Positions 27,297 to 34,029 of a DNA stretch of 35,612 nt are shown here, in pieces. Numbering within the stretch: position 1 is the first letter of the stretch; every line of letters starts with the position of its first letter. The translations under genes and the position numbers were made by a program. This DNA is from an uncultured Pelagibacteraceae bacterium (GTDB lineage Bacteria; Pseudomonadota; Alphaproteobacteria; Pelagibacterales; Pelagibacteraceae): positions 1 to 35,612 of the forward strand of contig CACLBB010000011.1 in NCBI GenBank assembly GCA_902605035.1, read 5' to 3'. Under the pieces are notes generated by a model that had not been told where the DNA came from, did no database searches, and worked only from the letters and a program-made list of their open reading frames with translations.

Positions 27297-27863
27297 ATGA
27301 ATCTAATTATATTTGGACCACCAGGCGCTGGTAAAGGAACACAATCAAATTTAATTGCAAAAAAATATGGTTTTTTTCAGATTTCAACTGGTGAAATTTT
27401 GAGAAGCCAAATAAAAATGAAAACTGATCTAGGTGTTAAAATTGCTCCAATGATTAACGAAGGATTATTTGTTTCTGACGAAATAGTTTCAGATTTAATG
27501 GAAAAAGTTATTAAAGAAAAAAAATATAATAATAAAATGATTTTCGATGGTTATCCAAGAAGCTTATCTCAAGCAGAAAACCTAGATATTTTATTAAAAA
27601 GATACAACCAAAAAATAGACCTTGTTTTAAAATTATCAGTAAGTTTGGCAACAATTAAAAAGAGAATTACTGAGAGACGAAATATAGAAAAAAGAGCCGA
27701 CGACAATGATAGCATCGCTATTAAAAGATACAAAACATATGAAAAATCAACTGAACCACTGATTGAATATTATAAAAAATTAGGTTTATTAAAGACGATT
27801 GACGGTGAAAGATCAATTGATCAAATAAATAAAGAAATTAGCGATATAATTGGCGTTATATAG
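27297..27863 (+). CDS. adk: Adenylate kinase, short form
   Basis: A cytoplasmic enzyme that interconverts ATP + AMP and 2 ADP. The P-loop GPPGAGKGT is at residues 7-15, then the AMP-binding region with STGEILRSQI, and FDGYPRSLSQAENL. The LID region is short (ITERRNIEKRADDND), and the protein ends with the family TIDGERSIDQI. At 188 residues it is the short, zinc-free type rather than the 214-residue E. coli type. The secY-adk-rpsM order is a common ancestral arrangement. It is the last gene before the alpha-operon promoter. Confidence 0.94.
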   Translation: MNLIIFGPPGAGKGTQSNLIAKKYGFFQISTGEILRSQIKMKTDLGVKIAPMINEGLFVSDEIVSDLMEKVIKEKKYNNKMIFDGYPRSLSQAENLDILLKRYNQKIDLVLKLSVSLATIKKRITERRNIEKRADDNDSIAIKRYKTYEKSTEPLIEYYKKLGLLKTIDGERSIDQINKEISDIIGVI

Positions 27864-27865
27864 AG

Positions 27866-27893
27866 TTGACTTTAAATAATTAGGCAATATAAA
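27866..27893 (+). promoter_or_regulatory. Sigma70-like promoter of the rpsM-rpsK-rpoA-rplQ operon
   Basis: TTGACT (27866-27871), 16-base spacer, TATAAA (27888-27893): five of six matches in each hexamer. It starts 3 bases after the adk stop and would begin transcription around 27900, leaving a leader of only about 25 bases before rpsM. The 60-base gap has no evident hairpin, so an S4-binding pseudoknot like that of E. coli would have to use rpsM coding sequence. This is the best promoter match I found in the window. Confidence 0.62.
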
Positions 27894-27923
27894 TACGCAT
27901 TTGAAACTTTAACTCAATTTAAT

Positions 27924-28307
27924 ATGGCTCGTATAGCAGGAATAAATATTCCACAAAATAAAGTTGTAAGCATAGCTCTTACATATATTCATGGAATAGG
28001 CCCTTTTTCTTCAAAGAAGATCTGTGAAAAATTAAATATCCCTTCTACTAAAAGAGTAAATGAGTTAACTGAAGATCAAGTTTTAAAAATAAGAGAATTT
28101 ATTGACGCAAATCATAAAGTTGAGGGAGATTTAAGACGTGAAGTTTCTGTAAATATTAAACGTTTAGTAGATCTCGCTTGTTATAGAGGCACTAGACATA
28201 AAAAGAAATTACCAGTAAGAGGCCAAAGAACTCAGTGTAATGCCAGAACACGTAAAGGAAAAGCAATTGCGATAGCAGGAAAAAAATTAACACCTTTAAA
28301 AAAATAA
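27924..28307 (+). CDS. rpsM: 30S ribosomal protein S13 (uS13)
   Basis: A 127-residue head protein forming intersubunit bridges. Motifs: [45 protein letters not shown] and [16 protein letters not shown] at the C-terminus, where the tail contacts P-site tRNA. It is first in the alpha operon. There is no strong Shine-Dalgarno. Confidence 0.96.
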   Translation: MARIAGINIPQNKVVSIALTYIHGIGPFSSKKICEKLNIPSTKRVNELTEDQVLKIREFIDANHKVEGDLRREVSVNIKRLVDLACYRGTRHKKKLPVRGQRTQCNARTRKGKAIAIAGKKLTPLKK

Positions 28308-28321
28308 CTTAATTTATAATA

Positions 28322-28762
28322 ATGAACAAAAAAGTTGAAAAAAAAGCTGAAGTTAAAAAAACAGAGATTGTAAAAAAAGAAAGTACTTTTAAAAAAAAGA
28401 AAAAAATCAAAAGAAATATTACATCTGGCATAGCTTATGTATATTCAACTTTTAATAATACTATAATTTCTATAGCAGATGAAAGTGGAAATGTAGTTTC
28501 ATGGTCTTCAGCAGGATCTAAAGGATTTAAAGGTTCTAGAAAATCCACACCTTACGCTGCACAAATAGCAGCTGATGATGCGGGCTCAAAGGCTTTTGAA
28601 CAAGGATTGAGAACACTTACAGTTCAAGTTAAAGGCCCTGGTTCAGGTCGTGAAACAGCTTTAAGATCTTTGCAGTCTAGAGGATTTAAAATTATTTCAA
28701 TTAAAGATACAACACCAATGCCACATAATGGTGCAAGACCACCTAAAAGAAGGAGAGTATAA
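28322..28762 (+). CDS. rpsK: 30S ribosomal protein S11 (uS11) with Lys-rich N-terminal extension
   Basis: Platform protein lying near the E site and mRNA. The conserved core begins near residue 32 ([22 protein letters not shown]) and continues with [41 protein letters not shown] and the basic C-terminus PPKRRRV. At 146 residues it is about 17 longer than E. coli S11, from a Lys/Glu/Val-rich leader. No internal ATG replaces the start at 28322 in frame near the core, so the extension is probably real. TAATG overlap with rpoA. Confidence 0.95.
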   Translation: MNKKVEKKAEVKKTEIVKKESTFKKKKKIKRNITSGIAYVYSTFNNTIISIADESGNVVSWSSAGSKGFKGSRKSTPYAAQIAADDAGSKAFEQGLRTLTVQVKGPGSGRETALRSLQSRGFKIISIKDTTPMPHNGARPPKRRRV

Positions 28763-29796
28763 TGTCAACCACATCAAATATTATAGATAAAAATTGGAAA
28801 GCTTTAATAAAACCCAACAAATTAGAAATTTCAAGCAATGAAGATAAGACTATGGCGAAAGTAGTAGCAGAACCTTTGGAGAAAGGTTTTGGGCAAACTA
28901 TTGGAAATTCTTTAAGAAGGATTTTGTTGTCGTCTATTCAAGGAGCTGCAGTAACAGCGATTCAAATCGATGGTGTTTTGCATGAATTTTCATCTATTAA
29001 AGGAGTGAGGGAAGATGTAACTGATATTGTGTTAAACGTAAAAAATTTAGCAATAAAATCATCTTCAACAAGTTCAAAAAAAATAATTTTAGATATAAAA
29101 GGTCCAAAAGAAGTCAAAGCTAAAGATATAACTTTAGTCCCAGAAATTGAAATATTAAACCCAGATCAAACAATTTGTAACTTAGATGAAAAAACTAATT
29201 TTCATATGGAGCTTATGATAAGCAATGGAAAAGGATATGTTGCTGCACCTAAAAATAGATCTGAAGAAAGTCCTTTAGGCCTTATATCTATTGACTCATT
29301 GTTCAGCCCTGTAAAAAAAGTTTCATTTACAGTAGAAAATACAAGAGCTGGAAGTGCCCTTGACTACGATAAATTAGTTATGACAGTTGAAACAAATGGA
29401 ACTGTTGCAGCAGAAGATGCAATAGCATACTCAGCAAGAATTTTTCAAGATCAACTTTCAATGTTTGTAAATTTTGAAGATCCGCAAGAAGTTGTAAAAG
29501 AAGTTAAAACGACTGAACCAGAGTTTAATAGAAATTTACTAAAAAGAGTTGAAGAATTAGAATTGTCTGTAAGATCAATGAATTGTCTTAAAAATGATAA
29601 CATTATATACATTGGAGACTTAGTTCAAAAAACTGAACCTGAGATGTTAAGAACACCAAATTTTGGTAGAAAGTCGCTTAATGAAATAAAAGAAGTTCTC
29701 AACACGATGTCATTATATTTAGGAATGGAAATTCCTAATTGGCCTCCTGACAATATAGCTGAGTTATCAAAAAAACTTGAGGAGAATAATTTTTAA
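28762..29796 (+). CDS. rpoA: DNA-directed RNA polymerase subunit alpha
   Basis: A 344-residue assembly platform of RNA polymerase. The N-terminal domain (about 1-235) has [22 protein letters not shown] and DDIV-type features here as [16 protein letters not shown]. The C-terminal domain (from about 258) has [35 protein letters not shown] and [14 protein letters not shown], the fold that binds UP elements and activators. AGGAG near the rpsK end gives a good ribosome binding site. TAATG overlaps join both neighbours. Confidence 0.97.
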   Translation: MSTTSNIIDKNWKALIKPNKLEISSNEDKTMAKVVAEPLEKGFGQTIGNSLRRILLSSIQGAAVTAIQIDGVLHEFSSIKGVREDVTDIVLNVKNLAIKSSSTSSKKIILDIKGPKEVKAKDITLVPEIEILNPDQTICNLDEKTNFHMELMISNGKGYVAAPKNRSEESPLGLISIDSLFSPVKKVSFTVENTRAGSALDYDKLVMTVETNGTVAAEDAIAYSARIFQDQLSMFVNFEDPQEVVKEVKTTEPEFNRNLLKRVEELELSVRSMNCLKNDNIIYIGDLVQKTEPEMLRTPNFGRKSLNEIKEVLNTMSLYLGMEIPNWPPDNIAELSKKLEENNF

Positions 29797-30236
29797 TGAG
29801 ACATGGTTTTGGATATCGAAAACTAAATAAAACAGGTGAACATAGAAAAGCATTGTTTAAAAATATGTTAAATTCCTTAATAAAATACGAGCAAATTATT
29901 ACAACTTTGCCTAAAGCAAAAGAACTCAAACCACAAATAGATAAAGTTATAACTATTGGTAAAAAAAATATTTTGAGTAATAAAAAAAGATTATTTTCAA
30001 AATTACAAAACAAAAATTCTGTAACGAAAGTCTTTGAAGAACTCTCAAAAAGATATAGTACGAGAAAAGGTGGTTATTCAAGGGTATTAAAGGCAGGTTT
30101 TAGAACTGGAGATGATGCTCCTATGGCTGTAATTGAACTAGTTGATAGAAATTTGGAAGCAAAAAAAGTAGACAAACCAAAAAAAGTAGAAACAAAAGAA
30201 AACGAAAAAAAAGTTCAAAAAGTAGCTAGCAAATAA
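29796..30236 (+). CDS. rplQ: 50S ribosomal protein L17 (bL17) with Lys-rich tail
   Basis: Exit-tunnel-side protein whose core (about 1-118) contains [43 protein letters not shown], and GGYSRVLKAGFRTGDDAPMAVIELVDR. The last 28 residues or so are an Ala/Lys/Glu-rich tail (KKVDKPKKVETKENEKKVQ) beyond the E. coli length. It is last of the classical alpha operon. The next gene begins 11 bases later with no terminator evident. Confidence 0.95.
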   Translation: MRHGFGYRKLNKTGEHRKALFKNMLNSLIKYEQIITTLPKAKELKPQIDKVITIGKKNILSNKKRLFSKLQNKNSVTKVFEELSKRYSTRKGGYSRVLKAGFRTGDDAPMAVIELVDRNLEAKKVDKPKKVETKENEKKVQKVASK

Positions 30237-30247
30237 TTAAGCTCTAC

Positions 30248-31147
30248 ATGCCCAAAATAATTACTGTTGAAAAAGATTATCATAATTCACGTTTTGATAA
30301 ATGGTTTAAGAACACAGTGATAGACTTGCCTCAATCATTAGTTGAGAAAATTTTAAGACAGAATAAGATTAAAATAAATAAAAAAAAAATAAAATCATCA
30401 TATCGGGTTCAAGAGGGCGATATTGTTGAGGTTTATAATATTTCTAATTTTAAAAAAAATATTAAAAATAAAAAGATAAAATACAAATCTTCGAAAAAAG
30501 AAATAGACAATTATAGTAGTTTAATTATAGAAAATAATGAAAATTTTGTGGTTATTAATAAACCAGCCGGAATAGCAGTGCAGTCTGGCACTAAGTCATA
30601 TAAAAATATAATTGATATAATTAAAGATACAAAATACTTTCAAAGTAGTAAGCCATTTATTGTGCATAGATTAGACAAAGAAACATCTGGTGTTCTTATA
30701 ATTGCTAAAACAAGAGAATATGCTCAATTATTTACTTCTCTTTTTCGAATTAGAAAAATACACAAAACCTATCTTGCTTTGACCTATGGAAAAGTTTCCA
30801 GTTCAATTAAAACCCTCGATGATAATTTAGTATATTATGAAAATAAAAAAAAGATTACACAAAAAGCAATCACACATCTCAGAAAAATTAAAACCTCGAA
30901 AAATTACTCTTTAGTTGAATTAAATCCAATTACTGGTAGAAAACATCAATTAAGAAGGCAACTCTTACATATTGGAAATCCAATTGTTGGTGATGATAAA
31001 TATTTTAATTATAAAACATATGATAAAAAATATAAAAACCTATTACTTCACGCATATAAAATTAAGTTTATGATTAATAATGTTCAATATAATTTTAAAG
31101 CTACTTATGGATCGTACTTTGAAAATTTTATTAAAACAAAATTTTAA
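30248..31147 (+). CDS. rluC: RluA-family 23S rRNA pseudouridine synthase (RluC-like)
   Basis: A 299-residue RNA-modifying enzyme. An S4-like RNA-binding domain covers about 12-65 (RFDKWFKNTVIDLPQSLVEKILRQ; GDIVEV), then the catalytic domain with NKPAGIAVQSG and the family motif HRLDKETSGVLIIAKT, where Asp143 is the catalytic nucleophile. KTYLALTYG, NPITGRKHQLRRQL and GNPIVGDDKY follow. The N-terminal sequence most resembles RluC, which in E. coli modifies U955, U2504 and U2580 of 23S rRNA. RluD or another paralogue cannot be ruled out. It follows rplQ by 11 bases and may share its transcript. It converges with lipB, overlapping it by 4 bases. Confidence 0.85.
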   Translation: MPKIITVEKDYHNSRFDKWFKNTVIDLPQSLVEKILRQNKIKINKKKIKSSYRVQEGDIVEVYNISNFKKNIKNKKIKYKSSKKEIDNYSSLIIENNENFVVINKPAGIAVQSGTKSYKNIIDIIKDTKYFQSSKPFIVHRLDKETSGVLIIAKTREYAQLFTSLFRIRKIHKTYLALTYGKVSSSIKTLDDNLVYYENKKKITQKAITHLRKIKTSKNYSLVELNPITGRKHQLRRQLLHIGNPIVGDDKYFNYKTYDKKYKNLLLHAYKIKFMINNVQYNFKATYGSYFENFIKTKF

Positions 31148-31755
31148 ATTTGATTTATATTTTTTATCAATATTTCTAATAGTTTTTTTTCAAAATTTTT
31201 AAACACTTTTCCAGTTTCCATATATATTGACGTTATTTTTTTATTGCTAAGTCCACAAGGAAGAATTTTATAATATTGTTTTAAATCATTATTGATATTA
31301 ATTGAGATTCCATGGTAGGCTATCCACTTTGAAATTCTTAAACCAATAGCGGCTATTTTTTTGTCTTTGACCCATATACCAATATTTTTTTTGTCATTTT
31401 TAGATTTTATTTTATAGATCCGTAGAAATTCAATTATACTTTTTTCAAGAACTTTAACAAATCTTCTAACATCTTTTTTTCTATTATTGAGATTTATAGC
31501 AAAATATATAATTTTTTGACCTGGGTTGTGAAGAGTAATTTTTCCTCCTCTATTTGTATTTATGATATTTATTTTTTTATCTAAAATTTCCTTATTATTT
31601 GATCTTATACCAGCTGTAAAAGTCAATGGATGCTCCAACACCCACAATAATTCATTAGCTTTATTCTCCTTTAATGCTTGAACTCTTCTATTGAGAAAAT
31701 GCATAGCTGTTTTGTAGGAAATACGTCTTTTACTTATTTTTATTTCTATGCTCAT
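31144..31755 (-). CDS. lipB: Octanoyltransferase LipB
   Basis: Transfers octanoyl groups from acyl carrier protein to lipoyl domains of dehydrogenase complexes and GcvH, the first step of lipoate synthesis before LipA. 203 residues. Motifs: WVLEHPLTFTAG, RGGKITLHNPGQ (69-80), the KIAAIGLRISKWIAYHG motif with likely catalytic Lys133, and LPCG with catalytic Cys167. The usual HGPGQ loop reads HNPGQ here (Asn77), a noticeable substitution in a conserved Gly position. The gene overlaps the stop of the pseudouridine synthase by 4 bases and is divergent from mgtE, sharing a 59-base gap. Confidence 0.9.
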   Translation of the reverse strand: MSIEIKISKRRISYKTAMHFLNRRVQALKENKANELLWVLEHPLTFTAGIRSNNKEILDKKINIINTNRGGKITLHNPGQKIIYFAINLNNRKKDVRRFVKVLEKSIIEFLRIYKIKSKNDKKNIGIWVKDKKIAAIGLRISKWIAYHGISININNDLKQYYKILPCGLSNKKITSIYMETGKVFKNFEKKLLEILIKNINQI

Positions 31756-31760
31756 TTAGT

Positions 31761-31789
31761 TTGAAATTTACCATTTTATGGACTATTAG
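31761..31789 (+). promoter_or_regulatory. Candidate mgtE promoter
   Basis: TTGAAA (31761-31766), 17-base spacer, TATTAG (31784-31789), giving a leader of about 20 bases before the mgtE ATG at 31815. The -10 overlaps an 11-base palindrome (31781-31791). Confidence 0.48.
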
Positions 31790-31802
31790 TCTCAAAAAAC
31801 AA
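31773..31802 (-). promoter_or_regulatory. Candidate lipB promoter
   Basis: On the minus strand, TTGTTT (31797-31802) and TAAAAT (31773-31778) are separated by 18 bases. They interleave with the candidate mgtE promoter on the other strand. Confidence is limited by the AT-rich background. Confidence 0.32.
31781..31791. promoter_or_regulatory. Palindrome in the lipB-mgtE promoter region
   Basis: GACTATTAGTC is a perfect 5-base inverted repeat around a single T. It covers the candidate -10 of mgtE and lies in the spacer of the candidate lipB promoter. A dimeric regulator could bind here, or it may be chance: only five base pairs are involved. Confidence 0.3.
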
Positions 31803-31804
31803 TC

Positions 31805-31809
31805 AGAGG
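31805..31809 (+). promoter_or_regulatory. Ribosome binding site of mgtE
   Basis: AGAGG stands 5 bases before the ATG at 31815 and decides the start. The alternative in-frame TTG at 31761 coincides with the candidate promoter -35. Confidence 0.6.
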
Positions 31810-31814
31810 TTTTT

Positions 31815-33194
31815 ATGACTTTAGTAAAATCAACAGGTAACAAAAAGGTAAATCTTGATTTTAATAAGGAATTTATAAATACATTCTCTGATAAAATCAA
31901 TTCCTCCGATATTGGTTTCATAAATCAAACTTTAAAAGATCTACACGAGTCAGATATAGCAAATTTAATCGAAAACTTATCAAATGAAACAAGAATTAAA
32001 CTTATTGAATTGGAGGAATTTAATATTGATCCAGACATTTTTGTTGAATTAAACGAGTCTATTCAAAGTGAAGTGCTTCAAGTTTTATCTACCGAGTCAA
32101 TAATTAACATTATAAAAAGACTAGAGTCTGATGATTCTATTAAGATATTAGAAAATTTAGATAAGAATAAAAAAGAAAAAGTTTTAGATAAATTACCGCC
32201 AAAAGATAAATTTCTATTAGAAGAGGGCTTAAGTTATCCAGAGGATTCTGCTGCAAGAATTATGCAGCGAGAGTTCACTGCAGTGCCTAGTAATTGGAGT
32301 GTGGGTCAAACCATTGACTATTTAAGAGAAAATAAAGATTTACCAAAAGAGTTTTTAGAAATTTTTATTGTTGATAACGAGTTTAAACCAGTCGGTACAG
32401 TTCCATCATCAAGGGTGTTAAGAACTCCAAGAGAATCTAAAATGAATTCTATAATGGCTGAGATGCCTGTTTTGATCTCAGTGAATATGGATAAAGAAGA
32501 AGTGGGTCTTACATTCGAAAATTATAATTTAGTTTCAGCAGGTGTAGTTAATAAAGATAATAAGTTAGTAGGCATGATAACAGCAGATGATGTTGTTACT
32601 GTTGTTCAGGAAGAGGCCGAAGAAGATGCATTAAGGTTAGCTGGAGTAGGAGATGAAGAAATTACTGACAGCGTAATAATCAAAACTAAAAGAAGGTTTA
32701 ACTGGTTGTTATTGAATTTATTTACTGCGTTACTTGCTACCTGGGTAATTAGTAATTTTGGTGCTTCAATAGAGCAAATGGTTGCGTTAGCTTTTTTAAT
32801 GCCAATAGTAGCCTCAATGGGGGGTAATGCCGGAATGCAAACTCTAGCAGTTACAATTAGAGCAATAGCAAAAAAAGAACTCTCTACAAGTAATTTTAAT
32901 CGTGTGGTAGGAAAAGAATTTATCATAGGTGTTTTAAACGGAATTATTTTTGCAGTTATAACTGCGGTAATAGTAGAATTTTGGTTCAAGGAAATTGGTT
33001 TATCTATACTAATCGGGGTTTCAATGGTACTTAATATGATTGTTGCAGGTTTGTTTGGAATTCTTGTACCTGTATCTTTAAAAAAGATTAATATTGATCC
33101 AGCTTTAGCTTCAAGCGTATTTGTAACAACTATAACAGATGTAATTGGTTTTTTATCTTTTTTAGGATTAGGATCTTATTATTTTTTAAACTAA
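31815..33194 (+). CDS. mgtE: Magnesium transporter MgtE
   Basis: Inner-membrane Mg2+ channel, a 459-residue protein with the full domain order: helical cytoplasmic N domain (about 30-130, with repeats such as LESDDSIKILENLDKNKK), paired CBS domains (about 135-255), then five membrane segments. The selectivity-related sequence MPIVASMGGNAGMQTLAV lies in the second segment, and the last holds TTITDVIGFLSFLGLG. The N and CBS domains normally sense cytoplasmic Mg2+ and gate the pore. I see no Mg2+ riboswitch; the leader is only some 20 bases. The stop overlaps panC on the other strand by 4 bases. Confidence 0.94.
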   Translation: MTLVKSTGNKKVNLDFNKEFINTFSDKINSSDIGFINQTLKDLHESDIANLIENLSNETRIKLIELEEFNIDPDIFVELNESIQSEVLQVLSTESIINIIKRLESDDSIKILENLDKNKKEKVLDKLPPKDKFLLEEGLSYPEDSAARIMQREFTAVPSNWSVGQTIDYLRENKDLPKEFLEIFIVDNEFKPVGTVPSSRVLRTPRESKMNSIMAEMPVLISVNMDKEEVGLTFENYNLVSAGVVNKDNKLVGMITADDVVTVVQEEAEEDALRLAGVGDEEITDSVIIKTKRRFNWLLLNLFTALLATWVISNFGASIEQMVALAFLMPIVASMGGNAGMQTLAVTIRAIAKKELSTSNFNRVVGKEFIIGVLNGIIFAVITAVIVEFWFKEIGLSILIGVSMVLNMIVAGLFGILVPVSLKKINIDPALASSVFVTTITDVIGFLSFLGLGSYYFLN

Positions 33195-33991
33195 ATATTA
33201 TCAATCAATCTTGTTTTTCCTAAGAAATATGCGATAAAAATTTTAAATTTTTCCACATTAGTCTTAGGTTTTTTAAGAGTTTTAACATTCATTATTTTTA
33301 CATAGTCTATTTTATTCGCACCCATTTCAAAAACTTTTCTTTTGATTTGATTTGGATTATTGAAAAGTGAATATTTGTTAAGCTTTATATAATTAAAAAT
33401 TTTTGATGCTATATATAATTGACTTGAATTTAATTTATTATTTCTAGTAGAACAGGCGACACCATTTTTTTCTCTAACGGTTTTGCAAGAAATTATTTTA
33501 GTTTTTATTCTATTCCTTAAAATATGTTTTTTTATTAAGTATAACTGTTGAAAATCTTTTTCACCAAGCACTAAATATTTAGGATTTATTATTTCTAAAA
33601 ATCTATTAACAATATTTATAACACCTTTAAAATGGCCTTTTCTGGTTTTTCCACATAATCGATCTGAAAATTTATCTAAAAAAATCTTATTTGATGTTTT
33701 ATAACTAAAAATATCTTTTTTATTAGGCAAGTAAACAAAATCAACCTTAAATTTTTTTAATATTGATAAGTCATTTCTTAAGTTTCGGGGATAATTTAAA
33801 TAATCTTTTTTATCATTAAATTGTTTGGGATTAACAAAAATTGAAACTAAAATATTACTTTTAAGTGATTTAGACTTTTTGAATAATGCAATATGACCTT
33901 TATGTAACCCGCCCATTGTTGGTACGAAAGATATATTCCTTATCTTTGAGATCTCACTTTGTAACTTTTGCTTACTTTTAAATATTTTCAT
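33191..33991 (-). CDS. panC: Pantothenate synthetase
   Basis: ATP-dependent ligase joining pantoate and beta-alanine to make pantothenate (vitamin B5), in the cytoplasm. The 266-residue protein has the HIGH-like nucleotide-binding motif (FVPTMGGLHKGHIAL, His30 and His33), SIFVNPKQF, the pantoate-binding section GHFKGVINIVNRFLEIINP, LGEKDFQQL and the KMSKS-like region VREKNGVACSTRNNKL. The ending LGKTRLIDN is also typical. It is somewhat shorter than the 283 residues of E. coli. No panB or panD is nearby. It is divergent from galU with only 38 bases between the starts. Confidence 0.92.
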   Translation of the reverse strand: MKIFKSKQKLQSEISKIRNISFVPTMGGLHKGHIALFKKSKSLKSNILVSIFVNPKQFNDKKDYLNYPRNLRNDLSILKKFKVDFVYLPNKKDIFSYKTSNKIFLDKFSDRLCGKTRKGHFKGVINIVNRFLEIINPKYLVLGEKDFQQLYLIKKHILRNRIKTKIISCKTVREKNGVACSTRNNKLNSSQLYIASKIFNYIKLNKYSLFNNPNQIKRKVFEMGANKIDYVKIMNVKTLKKPKTNVEKFKIFIAYFLGKTRLIDNI

Positions 33992-34020
33992 TTGTTAAAG
34001 GTAATGATAATAATTAATAT
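33992..34020 (+). promoter_or_regulatory. Possible galU promoter
   Basis: TTGTTA (33992-33997), 17-base spacer, TAATAT (34015-34020). Transcription would start only a few bases before the galU ATG at 34030, giving a nearly leaderless mRNA. A TATAAG at 34018-34023 is an alternative -10. The whole panC-galU gap is 38 bases. Confidence 0.28.
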
Positions 34021-34029
34021 AAGAATCAT

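Noticed and set aside
31122-31145. AAAATTTT inverted repeat as a real terminator between rluC and lipB.
   Set aside because: The stem has only A-T pairs and would be weak; such repeats are expected by chance at this base composition. Kept only as a remark in the convergent-gene finding.
31761-31814. TTG at 31761 as the start of mgtE.
   Set aside because: The ATG at 31815 has a well-placed AGAGG, while the TTG falls in the presumed promoter.
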